A DNA stretch of 64,000 bases from Streptomyces alfalfae. GTDB lineage: Bacteria; Actinomycetota; Actinomycetes; Streptomycetales; Streptomycetaceae. The notes under the pieces were generated by a model that saw only the letters and a list, made by a program, of their open reading frames with translations, had not been told where the DNA came from and made no database searches. This document shows, in pieces, positions 51,617 through 60,330 of the stretch. Position numbers and translations under genes: made by a program. The stretch spans positions 1-64,000 of the forward strand of contig NZ_QEXM01000036.1 of NCBI RefSeq assembly GCF_004127445.1, written 5' to 3'. Position 1 is the first letter of the stretch; the number at the start of each line of letters is the position of its first letter.

Positions 51617-51954
51617 CCCTCCGGGGCGGCTGCCCCCCCCCAGGGGGGCCCGTTCCTGGCTGCCGGGAGTATCCCCTCCCCGCCGCTTCGCGGCGATCTT
51701 TCCCACCCACCCGCCTGATACTCCGGATCGAGCGCCTGCCGACCGGGGGGCCTGACCGCCGGGTAACGGGCGGGTGGGTGGGAGACCCGCCGCGAAGCGG
51801 CGAACAGGGAACACCCCAGGCCCAGGGACAGGGCCCCACCGGGGCCCAGACCCAGGGCACCCCAGGCCCAGGCCCAGCGCCCCCCGGGCCCAGGGGCCAG
51901 GAGCCGTAGGATGCTCCGCGGCGCGACACAGTGAACACCAGGCCGGAGGCCCCC
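51617..51954. other. 338-bp intergenic region with inverted repeat and CCCAGG-rich tract
   Basis: Holds the long inverted repeat described separately (51681-51802) and then a low-complexity stretch at about 51815-51902, built from CCCAGG/CCAGGCCC units, before the SDR gene. No coding frame is credible. GGAGG at 51944-51948 is the SDR ribosome site. Confidence 0.6.
51681..51802. repeat. long imperfect inverted repeat (REP/MITE-like) between genes
   Basis: The left arm (51681-51715) and right arm (51769-51802) match as reverse complements over about 30 of 35 positions. The outer 15 bp are identical (CGCCGCTTCGCGGCG and its complement), and a CCCACCCACCCGCC / GGCGGGTGGGTGGG inner block is identical. 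Each outer block is itself a hairpin with a TTC or GAA loop. The 53-bp centre is unpaired. The structure could terminate transcription from both sides or be a mobile repeat; similar CCCACCCACC-type repeats are common between Streptomyces genes as I recall. Confidence 0.65.
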
Positions 51955-52689
51955 GTGCAGCACACCCCCGTCACCGTCGTCACCGGCGGCAGCCGCGGCA
52001 TCGGCGCCGCCATCAGCGCCCGCCTCGCCGAGGACGGCCACGACGTCGTCATCGGCTACCGCTCCGACGAGGCCGCCGCCGAGAAGACCGCGGAGTCGGT
52101 CCGCGCCGCCGGGCGGCGGTGCGTCACCGTCCAGGTCGACACCGCCGCCGAGGCGGACGTGGAGCGCCTCTTCGACACCGCGGCCGAGCGGCTCGGCCCG
52201 GTCACCGGCCTCGTCAACAACGCCGGGGTGAGCGGCCCCGTCGGCCCCCTCGCCGAGGCCGACGCCGAGGGGATGCGCCGCGCCCTGGAGGTCAACGTCC
52301 TCGGGTACCTGCTCTGCGCGCGCCGCGCCGTACGGGACATGACGGCGAACGGCGGCGGCGCCATCGTGAACATCTCCTCGGTGGCCGCCACGCTCGGCAG
52401 CCCCGGCGAGTACGTCCACTACGCCGCGGCCAAGGGCGCCGTCGACACCCTGACGGTCGGCCTCTCCAAGGAGGTCGCCGCCGACGGCATCCGGGTCAAC
52501 GCAGTGGCGCCCGGCGTCATCTGGACGGAGTTCCACGCCGACCCCCAGCGCCCCGCGAAGCTCGCGTCCGGCATCCCCATGGGCCGCTCGGGCCGCCCCG
52601 AGGAGATCGCGGGAGCCGTCTCGTGGCTGCTGTCGGACGACGCCTCGTACACCACGGGCACGGTCCTCAAGGTCTCCGGCGGCCGCTGA
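51955..52689 (+). CDS. short-chain dehydrogenase/reductase
   Basis: Protein of 244 aa. The cofactor loop is VVTGGSRGIGAAISARLAED, followed by VNNAGVSGPVG, the catalytic Ser in IVNISSVAATLG and the YxxxK in YVHYAAAKGAVDTL. The closing VSWLLSDDASYTTGTVLKVS is standard. It resembles glucose/3-oxoacyl-ACP reductase-like SDRs; the substrate is not predictable. GTG 51955 is chosen for GGAGG six bases upstream; GTG 51931 is in frame. Confidence 0.93.
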   Translation: MQHTPVTVVTGGSRGIGAAISARLAEDGHDVVIGYRSDEAAAEKTAESVRAAGRRCVTVQVDTAAEADVERLFDTAAERLGPVTGLVNNAGVSGPVGPLAEADAEGMRRALEVNVLGYLLCARRAVRDMTANGGGAIVNISSVAATLGSPGEYVHYAAAKGAVDTLTVGLSKEVAADGIRVNAVAPGVIWTEFHADPQRPAKLASGIPMGRSGRPEEIAGAVSWLLSDDASYTTGTVLKVSGGR

Positions 52690-52720
52690 CGCCCGGCCGG
52701 GGCTCTCGTACGCTGAACGC

Positions 52721-53275
52721 ATGGTTCCCGGAGAGGCCGTGCTCGCCACGGGTGTGCTGATACGTCCCGTCGTCCTCGACGACGCCCCCGCCCTCGCCCG
52801 TGCCTACCGGCGCAACCGGGCCCACCTCGCCCCCTGGGACCCGGACCGCCCGGAGGCCTTCTACACCGAGGAGGGGCAGGCCGAGCGGGTGCGGGAGCAG
52901 CTCGCGGAGGGTGCGGCGGGGCGGTCCGCGCACTGGGTGCTGGTCTCCGGCGGCGAGGTCGTCGGGCACGCCGCCCTGTCGAACATCGTGCTCGGCCCGG
53001 CCCGCAGGGGGAACCTCGGCTACTGGATCGACGCCGAGTACCAGGGCCGGGGCCTGGCCTCCGCCGCCACGCGGCACGTCTGCGCCGAGGCGGACCGCCG
53101 ACTCGATCTGCACCGGGTGGAGGCGGGCGCCATGCTGCACAACACCGCGTCCCAGCACGTGCTGCTGAAGTGCGGTTTCGAGGAGTACGGGATCGCGCGC
53201 AGGCACCTGTACATCAACGGCGCCTGGCGCGACCACCGGCTCTTCGAGCTGACGCTCAACGACCGCCCCGCGTAG
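52721..53275 (+). CDS. GNAT acetyltransferase (RimJ/RimL type)
   Basis: Protein of 184 aa. The RimJ/RimL pattern is clear: LIRPVVLDDAPALARAYRRN, GNLGYWIDAEYQGRGLASAA, then LHRVEAGAMLHNTASQHVLL and KCGFEEYGIARRHLYINGAW. It acetylates a protein N-terminus or small amine. No ribosome site is evident before ATG 52721, but TACGCT ends seven bases upstream, suggesting a leaderless transcript. It converges with the APC permease, with 12 bp between stops. Confidence 0.92.
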   Translation: MVPGEAVLATGVLIRPVVLDDAPALARAYRRNRAHLAPWDPDRPEAFYTEEGQAERVREQLAEGAAGRSAHWVLVSGGEVVGHAALSNIVLGPARRGNLGYWIDAEYQGRGLASAATRHVCAEADRRLDLHRVEAGAMLHNTASQHVLLKCGFEEYGIARRHLYINGAWRDHRLFELTLNDRPA

Positions 53276-53287
53276 CGGAACGCCCGC

Positions 53288-54814
53288 TCAGACGATGTTC
53301 TCCGCGACCTCGGCCTGCTCGCGGTCCGAGCCGTACGCCTGCGGCGTGCTGTACGAGCGCCGTGCCACGAACCACCACACGGTGGCCAGGATCAGCACCG
53401 CGGCGAGCGCGATCGACGCGTAGTTCATCGAGTCGACCGTGACCGGCGACGCCTGCGGCAGGCAGAACAGGACCGTCACGAAGGCGACCCAGACGACCGC
53501 GATCCAGCCGACGGGCTTGGACCAGCGGCCCAGGTTCCAGGGCCCCTGCTCGAAGCGGTCGCCCGCGCGCAGCCGCAGGAAGATCGGGATGGCGTAGGCG
53601 GGCGTGATGCCGATGACGTTGATGGCGGTCACGGCCGTGTACGCGGTCGTGGAGTACAGCGAGGGCAGGGCGATCACCGCGGCCAGGCCCACCGAGAGCC
53701 ACACCGCGGGCACCGGCACCTGGGTGCGGGAGCTGACCTTGCGCCAGATCGCCGAGCCGGGCAGGGCGTTGTCGCGGCTGAAGGCGAACACCATGCGGCT
53801 CGCGGCGGCGGTCTCGGCGTTGCCGCAGAAGAGCTGGGCGACGATCACGATGAGCAGCAGGGCCGTGGCCCCCGACTCGCCGATCGCGTCGATCATGATC
53901 TGCGCGGGCGGCACCCCGGTGGCGGTCTCCTGCGTGCCCACGTAGTCCTGGATGGCGAAGGTGAGCCCGGCGAGCAGCACGAAACCGGCGATCCACGACG
54001 CCCAGATGGCGCGCACGATGCCGCGGGCCGCGGAGACCGAGGCGTTGGAGGTCTCCTCGGAGAGGTGCGCGGACGCGTCGTACCCGCAGAACGTGTACTG
54101 CGCGAGGAGGAGGCCGATCGCCGTCACGTAGAGCGGGTTGTCCCAGCCGGTGTCGTTGACGAACTCGCCGAAGACGAACGACGGCGACTGGTGGTGGTCG
54201 GGCACGATCGCGAGGACGCCCACGATGACGGTGACGCCCGCGACGTGCCACCACACGCTGATCGAGTTGAGGAGGCTGACCAGCTTGACGTTGAACAGGT
54301 TGAGCACGGCGTGCAGGAACAGGATGCACAGGAATATCAGGAAGGTCTTCTCCGGTGTCGGCGTGAAGCCGAACCGCAGGTTCAAGAACGCCCCCGTGAA
54401 GAGCGCGGCGCCGTAGTCGATGCCCGCGATGGCGCCGAGCAGGCCGAGCAGGTTCAGCCAGCCCGTGTACCAGCCCCAGCGGCGTCCGCCGAGCCGGTCG
54501 GCCATGTAGTACAGGGCGCCCGACGTCGGGTAGGCGCTGGTGACCTCGGCGAGCGCGAGGCCCACGAAGAGAACCATCAGGCCGACGCCGGCCCAGCCCC
54601 AGAGCATGACGGCGGGGCCGCCGGTGCCGAGGCCGAAGCCGTACAGGGTCATGCAGCCGGACAGGATGGAGATGACGGAGAAACTGATGGCGAAGTTGCC
54701 GAAGCCGCCCATGCGGCGGGCGAGTACGGGCTGGTAGCCGAGGTCTCTGAGTCTCTGTTCCTCGTCCTGGCGTGGCGCCGGGGCGGAGCTCGACGACCAG
54801 GTGGTGCGCGACAC
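53288..54814 (-). CDS. APC-family amino acid/amine permease
   Basis: Protein of 508 aa with about 12 membrane helices (for example MGGFGNFAISFSVISILSGC near the start and AGVGLMVLFVGLALAEVTSA). It belongs to the amino acid/polyamine permease superfamily, GABA/choline-permease-like branch (EVTSAYPTSGALYYMADRLG, YTFCGYDASAHLSEETSNAS). The start is GTG at 54814, with GGAGGT about seven bases upstream. It is encoded 49 bp after an unknown protein in the same direction and diverges from a kinase/flavoprotein operon, suggesting a shared substrate theme. Cargo is unknown. Confidence 0.9.
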   Translation of the reverse strand: MSRTTWSSSSAPAPRQDEEQRLRDLGYQPVLARRMGGFGNFAISFSVISILSGCMTLYGFGLGTGGPAVMLWGWAGVGLMVLFVGLALAEVTSAYPTSGALYYMADRLGGRRWGWYTGWLNLLGLLGAIAGIDYGAALFTGAFLNLRFGFTPTPEKTFLIFLCILFLHAVLNLFNVKLVSLLNSISVWWHVAGVTVIVGVLAIVPDHHQSPSFVFGEFVNDTGWDNPLYVTAIGLLLAQYTFCGYDASAHLSEETSNASVSAARGIVRAIWASWIAGFVLLAGLTFAIQDYVGTQETATGVPPAQIMIDAIGESGATALLLIVIVAQLFCGNAETAAASRMVFAFSRDNALPGSAIWRKVSSRTQVPVPAVWLSVGLAAVIALPSLYSTTAYTAVTAINVIGITPAYAIPIFLRLRAGDRFEQGPWNLGRWSKPVGWIAVVWVAFVTVLFCLPQASPVTVDSMNYASIALAAVLILATVWWFVARRSYSTPQAYGSDREQAEVAENIV

Positions 54815-54863
54815 GGGTGTACCTCCGGGGGATGAGCGGTGGTGGGGTGCGTGAGGGCCGGGC

Positions 54864-55856
54864 CTACCCCGGTCCGCGGGATGCCGCGAGGCAGCGGGCG
54901 CGGGCCTGGACGAAGACCTCGGCGGCGGCGTCCGCGTCGCCGGGGGAGTGGGTGCGGTACGTCCACGGCACGGTCGTGAAGAACGGGTCGAGCGCCCTGA
55001 ACACCCGGAGGCCGTCGTGGAACTGGTGGGCGCCCCAGAGCGCGTGCGCCAGGTGGTTGAGGTCGAGGAGCGAGGCCGTGCCGGGCCGGGTGTGGTCGAA
55101 CCACAGCTCCAGGGCGCGCAGCGCGCCGCGCGTGGCGTCCTCGGAGATCCAGTGCAGGTCGAGCGCGCGCTCGTTGCCGGACTCCCTGCGGTAGCGCTCG
55201 ACGCGTACGTAGAGCGGCAGCAGGTGCAGCGGTGAGCCCGCGGGGGCGGAGGCCGAGGCCCACTGCACGAAGTTGTACGCCTCGGTGAGCGGGCCCCGGG
55301 ACCGGCGCGCGTACACGAACTGCAGCATCCGGTGGTAGGCCTCGCGGTTGCCCGGGTCGCGCTTGTCCGCCTCGGCGAGCAGCTGCCAGGGGCCGGGGAA
55401 GAGCATCGGCTCGGGAGGCGCCACGCGGTGCTCGTCCCAGCGCTGGCCCTCGTCGAGCTGGGCCAGGGAGAGCAGGCAGATCCAGGGGACCGGGTCCTCG
55501 GGGGAGAGCGCGGCCGCGGTGCTGCACGCGCCGACCGCGTCCCGCCACAGGTCGTTGGTCTGACGGTGCCCCGCGCGGTGCGCGCGCAGGGCCCGCTCCA
55601 CGAGCACACGGGTGTGCAGCACGGCCGCCGACGCGCTGTGCGGTTCCTCGGCGCGCCAGGCGCGCACCACGTCGGAGCCGGCGACGGCGGCCGCCAGTAT
55701 CTGCGTGCGTTGTGTCCACAGCCCCCAGTCGGGCGTCTCGGTCAGCAGGTTGCGTGTGGAGACCCAGCGGCCTGCCCGGAGGTCCTGGAGCACCGCGCGC
55801 AGCGCTTCGTCGTGGCCCGCCGGGTGATACACCGGGCGGCTCAGCGGCATGGGCAT
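54864..55856 (-). CDS. hypothetical protein, helical-repeat-like
   Basis: Protein of 330 aa that I do not recognise. It is rich in Trp, His and Arg, and predominantly helical by composition, with TPR-like spacing (RQTNDLWRDAVGACSTAAAL, SPEDPVPWICLLSLAQLDEG, DPGNREAYHRMLQFVYARRS). No signal peptide, membrane helix or cysteine-metal site is evident. ATG 55856 has GAGGT about four bases upstream; ATG 55850 is in frame. Lying directly before the APC permease gene, it could be a partner or regulator of uptake. Function is unknown. Confidence 0.75.
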   Translation of the reverse strand: MPMPLSRPVYHPAGHDEALRAVLQDLRAGRWVSTRNLLTETPDWGLWTQRTQILAAAVAGSDVVRAWRAEEPHSASAAVLHTRVLVERALRAHRAGHRQTNDLWRDAVGACSTAAALSPEDPVPWICLLSLAQLDEGQRWDEHRVAPPEPMLFPGPWQLLAEADKRDPGNREAYHRMLQFVYARRSRGPLTEAYNFVQWASASAPAGSPLHLLPLYVRVERYRRESGNERALDLHWISEDATRGALRALELWFDHTRPGTASLLDLNHLAHALWGAHQFHDGLRVFRALDPFFTTVPWTYRTHSPGDADAAAEVFVQARARCLAASRGPG

Positions 55857-55909
55857 GAGACCTCTGTTGGGGGAAGAGGGCGGAGAGCGTGCGAGAACTG
55901 GGGTTTAAG

Positions 55910-55949
55910 TGACGGCAGTTGACGGAAGATGACGGAAGTTGATGGTGTT
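55910..55949. repeat. 10-bp direct repeats in a divergent promoter region
   Basis: Three consecutive units TGACGGCAGT, TGACGGAAGA and TGACGGAAGT (55910-55939) plus a degenerate TGATGGTGTT. Being exactly one helical turn apart, they place the TGACGG motif on one DNA face. They lie 54 bp upstream of the permease-operon ATG and about 165 bp before the kinase operon. An activator or repressor binding array is likely; the family is unknown. Confidence 0.55.
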
Positions 55950-56077
55950 GTTCGGGCGACAGTGTAGATCCGGCCGTTCGGGATGCAGGGCACTTCCTGG
56001 ATCTTTTCTGACCGGCTTCTGTCAACGCGGCGCGCCGACGCGGCTTTTGGCGTGTCCTGACGGTGATCGCCGGACTC

Positions 56078-56104
56078 TTGACGCCTTCCGTGCGCCTGTA
56101 GCAG
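56078..56104 (+). promoter_or_regulatory. putative promoter of the kinase/flavoprotein operon
   Basis: TTGACG (56078-56083) and TAGCAG (56099-56104), 15 bp apart, ten bases before the GTG at 56114. No ribosome site separates them from the start, so the transcript would be leaderless or nearly so. Confidence 0.45.
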
Positions 56105-56113
56105 TCTGCCGCG

Positions 56114-57577
56114 GTGATCACCTATGAGCGGTCCCCGGAGCGGCGGCCCGTGCTCGCCGTCGACCAGGGCACCTCGGGCACGAAGGCCCTCGTCGTCTGC
56201 CCGGAGCGCGGGGTGATCGGCTCCGGAGCCGCCGAGGTGCGGCCCCGTTTCCTGCCCGGCGGCCTCGTGGAGGCCGACCCCGCCGACCTGCTCGCCTCCG
56301 TCGTCGACGCGGGCAGGCGCGCGCTGGCCGACGCGGGCGAACCGGTCGCCGCCGTGGGGCTCGCCAACCAGGGCGAGACGGTGCTGGCCTGGGACCCCGC
56401 CACGGGTGAACCGCTCACCGACGCCCTGGTCTGGCAGGACCGCCGCGCCGAGTCGGTGTGCGCCGGGCTCGCGCCGCACGGGGAGGAACTGCGCCGGATC
56501 ACCGGCCTGCCCCTCGACCCGTACTTCGCCGCGCCGAAGATGGCGTGGATACGCCGCCACCTCACCCGGCGGGGTGTGGTGACGACCAGCGACGTCTGGC
56601 TGGTCCACCGCCTCACCGGAGCCTTCGTCACCGACGCCGCGACGGCCGGCCGCACCCAGCTCCTCGACCTCGACGACGTCACGTGGTCGCCGCGCGCCCT
56701 GGAGCTCTACGGCCTCGCCGACGAGCGGCTGCCCCGCGTCGTCGACGCCGCCGGACCCGTCGGCACGACCACCGCGTTCGGCCCCGAACTCCCGCTCACC
56801 GGCCTGCTCGTCGACCAGCAGGCCGCGCTGCTCGCCCAGGACGTCACCGCGCCCGGCAGCGCCAAGTGCACCTACGGGACGGGGGCGTTCCTGCTCGCCC
56901 AGACCGGCGGGCGGCCCGTCCGCAGCGAGTCGGGTCTTGTCGGCTGCGTGGCCTGGCGGTTCGCCGGTGAGACCAGCTACTGCCTCGACGGGCAGGTCTA
57001 CACCGCCGCCTCCGCCGTGCGCTGGCTCGCCGACCTCGGTGTGATCGGGGGCGCCGCCGACCTCGACCCCGTGGGCTCCGCGGTCCCGGACACCGGCGGC
57101 GTCACCTTCGTCCCCGCCCTGGCCGGGCTCGCCGCACCCTGGTGGCGCGGCGACCTGCGGGGTTCGCTGACCGGCCTCGGCCTGGACACCACCCCGGGGC
57201 ACCTGGTGCGCGCCCTGTGCGAGGGCATCGCCGCGCAGGTCGCCTCGCTCGCCGACGCGGTCGCCTCCGACCTGGGGGAGCCCCTGACGAGTCTGCGCGT
57301 CGACGGCGGCCTGACCCGCTCGGCCCTGCTCATGCAGACCCAGGCCGACCTGCTGCAACGGCCCGTCGAGGTCTCGGCGCTGCCCGATGTCACGGCGCTC
57401 GGCGCGGCGGCCGTCGCCCGCGTCGGCCTTCATCCCGCCCTCCCCGTCTCCGAGGCGGTCCCCGCCTGGCGGCCCTCCGCCGTCTACGAACCCCGCGTCG
57501 GCGCGGCGGAGGCGGCCGAACGCCTCGGCGGCTTCCGCGCGGCCGTGGCGGCGCTCATGGAACGTACGCCCGCATGA
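56114..57577 (+). CDS. FGGY-family carbohydrate kinase, glycerol-kinase-like
   Basis: Protein of 487 aa. Phosphate-binding LAVDQGTSGTKALVV, then KCTYGTGAFLLAQTGG, and the base Asp234 in LLVDQQAALLAQD, are intact. The second domain has VDGGLTRSALLMQTQADLLQ. In glycerol kinase, NQRETT contacts glycerol; here it is NQGETV (Gly87 for Arg), so the substrate is probably a different polyol or sugar. The GTG start appears leaderless. The stop overlaps a GlpA-like flavoprotein gene (ATGA). Confidence 0.88.
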   Translation: MITYERSPERRPVLAVDQGTSGTKALVVCPERGVIGSGAAEVRPRFLPGGLVEADPADLLASVVDAGRRALADAGEPVAAVGLANQGETVLAWDPATGEPLTDALVWQDRRAESVCAGLAPHGEELRRITGLPLDPYFAAPKMAWIRRHLTRRGVVTTSDVWLVHRLTGAFVTDAATAGRTQLLDLDDVTWSPRALELYGLADERLPRVVDAAGPVGTTTAFGPELPLTGLLVDQQAALLAQDVTAPGSAKCTYGTGAFLLAQTGGRPVRSESGLVGCVAWRFAGETSYCLDGQVYTAASAVRWLADLGVIGGAADLDPVGSAVPDTGGVTFVPALAGLAAPWWRGDLRGSLTGLGLDTTPGHLVRALCEGIAAQVASLADAVASDLGEPLTSLRVDGGLTRSALLMQTQADLLQRPVEVSALPDVTALGAAAVARVGLHPALPVSEAVPAWRPSAVYEPRVGAAEAAERLGGFRAAVAALMERTPA

Positions 57578-59010
57578 CCGGGGACCGGGCCGCCGGGCGG
57601 GTGCTGCGGCGGGGCGCGCTGCCGGACGTGACCTACGACGTGTGCGTCGTCGGCGCCGGAGTCGTCGGCTCGGCCATCGCCCGCGAGCTGGCCAGGCACC
57701 CCGGCCCGCGCATCGCCGTGGTGGACGCGGCGGACGACGTCGGCGAGGGCACGTCCAAGGCCAACACCGCGATCCTGCACACCGGTTTCGACGCCGTGCC
57801 CGGCTCCCTGGAGGCCCGGCTCGTCCGCGAGGGGCAGCGGCTCCTCGCCGCGTACGCCGCCGAGTCCGGCATCCCCGTCGAGCCGGTCGGCGCGCTGCTC
57901 GTCGCCTGGGACGACGAGCAACTGGCGGCGCTGCCCGGCCTGCTGGAGAAGGCGGTCCGCAACGGCTACGACGCGGCCCGCCTCATCGGGCCCGACGAGG
58001 TCAGGGCCAGGGAACCGCACCTCGGCCCCGGCGCCCTCGGCGCGCTCGACGTCCCCGGCGAGAGCATCATCTGCCCCTGGACGACCACTCTCGCGTACGC
58101 CACCCAGGCGGTGCGGTCGGGCGTCGACCTGCTGCTCGGCTGCCGCGTGGAGCGGATCGACGCGGCGGAGGGGCTGCACGTGCTGCGCACCGGACGCGGC
58201 GTCGTGCGCGCCCGGTACCTCGTCAACGCGGCGGGCCTGCACGCCGACACCGTCGACCGCATGCTCGGCCGCGACGACTTCGGCGTCACCCCCCGCCGGG
58301 GCCAGCTCCTCGTCTTCGACAAGCTCGCCCGCGGCCTCGTCCGCCACATCCTGCTGCCCGTCCCCACCGCGCTCGGCAAGGGCGTCCTGGTGGCCCCGAC
58401 CGTGTACGGCAACGTCCTGCTCGGCCCCACCGCCGAGGACCTCGACGACAAGACGGCCACCGGATCGACCGAGGAGGGCATCGCGGGACTGCGCGAGAAG
58501 GGCCGGCGCATCCTCCCCGCACTCCTCGACGAGGAGGTCACCGCCGTCTACGCCGGGCTGCGCGCCGCCACCGAGCACGAGGACTACCGCATCAGCGCCC
58601 ACAAGGAACAGCGCTGCGTCACGGTCGGCGGCATCCGTTCCACCGGCCTCACCGCGTCCCTCGCCCTCGCGGAACACGTCGCCGGACTCCTCGGCGACGT
58701 GGGTCTCGACCTGAAGGACGCCGGCGAACCGGACCCCGTCCGCATGCCCGCCATCGGCGAGGCCTTCCCCCGCCCCTACCAGCGCGCCGACCTCATCGCC
58801 GCCGACCCCGCGTACGGCGCCGTGGTCTGCCACTGCGAGCGCGTGACGCGCGGCGAGATCCGCGACGCGCTCGCCTCGACGGTGCCGCCCGTCTCCCTGG
58901 ACGGACTGCGGCGGCGCACCCGGGCGCGCGGCGGGCGCTGCCAGGGGTTCTTCTGCGGCGCCGAGGTGCGCGCACTCCTCGAAGGCGGCGAAGGGCCGGT
59001 GTCCCGATGA
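57574..59010 (+). CDS. GlpA-like FAD-dependent dehydrogenase with BFD-type [2Fe-2S] domain
   Basis: Protein of 478 aa. The DAO fold begins DVCVVGAGVVGSAIARELAR, with TSKANTAILHTGFDAVPGSL next. At the C-terminus a BFD-like cluster domain has CHCERVTRGEIRDAL and CQGFFC, four cysteines as CxC and CX4C. This domain order matches subunit A of anaerobic glycerol-3-phosphate dehydrogenase and related NAD(P)/FAD oxidases. No GlpC-like membrane anchor is adjacent. It is coupled by ATGA on both sides, so it probably forms a complex with the flavoprotein encoded next and oxidises the product of the kinase. Confidence 0.87.
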   Translation: MTGDRAAGRVLRRGALPDVTYDVCVVGAGVVGSAIARELARHPGPRIAVVDAADDVGEGTSKANTAILHTGFDAVPGSLEARLVREGQRLLAAYAAESGIPVEPVGALLVAWDDEQLAALPGLLEKAVRNGYDAARLIGPDEVRAREPHLGPGALGALDVPGESIICPWTTTLAYATQAVRSGVDLLLGCRVERIDAAEGLHVLRTGRGVVRARYLVNAAGLHADTVDRMLGRDDFGVTPRRGQLLVFDKLARGLVRHILLPVPTALGKGVLVAPTVYGNVLLGPTAEDLDDKTATGSTEEGIAGLREKGRRILPALLDEEVTAVYAGLRAATEHEDYRISAHKEQRCVTVGGIRSTGLTASLALAEHVAGLLGDVGLDLKDAGEPDPVRMPAIGEAFPRPYQRADLIAADPAYGAVVCHCERVTRGEIRDALASTVPPVSLDGLRRRTRARGGRCQGFFCGAEVRALLEGGEGPVSR

Positions 59011-60239
59011 GCGTGGAGCGGTTCGTCGACGTCCTGGTGGTGGGCGCGGGCCCGGCCGGCCTCGCCACCGCCGCGGGGCTCGCCGCGGCCGGCGTGGGCG
59101 AGGTCGAGGTGGTGGAGCGCGACCAGGAGGCGGGCGGAGCCCCGCGGCACTGCCCGAACAGGGGCTTCGGGCGCTTCGGGACGACCGGACCGCAGTACGC
59201 CGAGCGCTGTGTGACGGCGGCCGTGAACGCGGGCGCGGTGCTGCGGACCGGGGTCAGCGTCACCGGGTGGGCGAGCCCGCTCACCCTGGACGCCACCAGC
59301 CCCCGGGGCCTCGAACGCATCACCGCCCGCGCGGTCGTCCTCGCCACCGGGGCCCGCGAACGGCCGCGCGCGGCCCGCCTGGTGGCGGGCACCCGGCCCG
59401 CGGGCGTGTTCACCACGGGCGAGCTGCAGCGGTCCTTCCACCGCCACGGGCAGCACATCGGCACGCGGGCCGTCGTCGTCGGCGCGGAACCGGTGAGCTT
59501 CGCCGCCCTCGACACCCTGCGGCAGGCGGGCGTCGAGGTCGCCGCCCTGGTCACCGGGCACCCGCGCCACCAGGCGCCGCGCGCCCGCGCCGCCGACGCC
59601 CGGCTGCGGCACGGCGTCCCGCTGCTCACGGACGCCACCGTCACCGAACTCCTCGGGCGCGGCCGCCTCTCGGGGGTGCTGCTGCGGCACAGGGACGGCA
59701 GGACGGCGCGGCTCGCCTGCGACACCGTCGTCTTCACCGGCGAGTTCGTCCCCGACCACGAACTGGCCCGGCGCGGCGGCCTCACCATGGACCCGGGCAC
59801 GCGCGGCCCCGCGGTCGACAGCGCCTTCCGCACGGCCCACCGCGGGGTCTTCGCGGTGGGCAACGTGCTGCACGCCGTCGAACCGGCGCGGACGGCCGCG
59901 CACGAGGGCTCCCTCGCCTCGGCGGCGGTGCTGCGCCACCTCCTCGACGGCGACTGGCCCCCGGCCGCGGTGCCGGTCCGGGTCACGCCCCCGCTCGCCT
60001 GGGCGGCCCCCAACCGCCTGACGGTGGACGAGCCGGACGACGGTTTCACGCTCCGGGTCACGGAGTTCGTCCCGTCCCCGAGGCTGACGGTCACGCAGGA
60101 CGGCAGGGAGCTGTTCCGCGCCCGCCGCCGACGCCCGGCGGTGCCGAACCGACCCTTCCGCGTGCCGGGCCAGTGGACCGGCAGGGTGGACCCGCGCGGC
60201 GGCGCCGTGCTGATCGCGCTCTCGGCGGGCCGCGGCTGA
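59007..60239 (+). CDS. pyridine nucleotide-disulfide-type flavoprotein, GlpB/HcnB-like
   Basis: Protein of 410 aa. The FAD-binding fold is VDVLVVGAGPAGLATAAGLA with VVLATGARERPRAARLVAGT. A second dinucleotide fold reads GTRAVVVGAEPVSFAALDTL, and the terminal FAD motif is FRTAHRGVFAVGNVL. It resembles the beta subunits of opine oxidase, HcnB and similar two-flavin dehydrogenases. The last 90 residues are Pro/Arg-rich. It is translationally coupled to the GlpA-like protein (ATGA). The three-gene order kinase / DAO-BFD / flavoprotein forms a compact catabolic unit of unknown substrate. Confidence 0.85.
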   Translation: MSVERFVDVLVVGAGPAGLATAAGLAAAGVGEVEVVERDQEAGGAPRHCPNRGFGRFGTTGPQYAERCVTAAVNAGAVLRTGVSVTGWASPLTLDATSPRGLERITARAVVLATGARERPRAARLVAGTRPAGVFTTGELQRSFHRHGQHIGTRAVVVGAEPVSFAALDTLRQAGVEVAALVTGHPRHQAPRARAADARLRHGVPLLTDATVTELLGRGRLSGVLLRHRDGRTARLACDTVVFTGEFVPDHELARRGGLTMDPGTRGPAVDSAFRTAHRGVFAVGNVLHAVEPARTAAHEGSLASAAVLRHLLDGDWPPAAVPVRVTPPLAWAAPNRLTVDEPDDGFTLRVTEFVPSPRLTVTQDGRELFRARRRRPAVPNRPFRVPGQWTGRVDPRGGAVLIALSAGRG

Positions 60240-60330
60240 CCGCCCTCCTCCGCGCCACGAGGGGGGAAGCGGGGCCGGGCAGGACGGTGACCCCTTCCCC
60301 GGTTCCCGTCCGACGCCTACACTCCAAAAC

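Noticed and set aside
57387..60239. 950-codon reading extending the GlpB-like protein upstream
   Set aside because: The first 540 codons run out of frame through the kinase and GlpA-like genes; the true start is ATG 59007.
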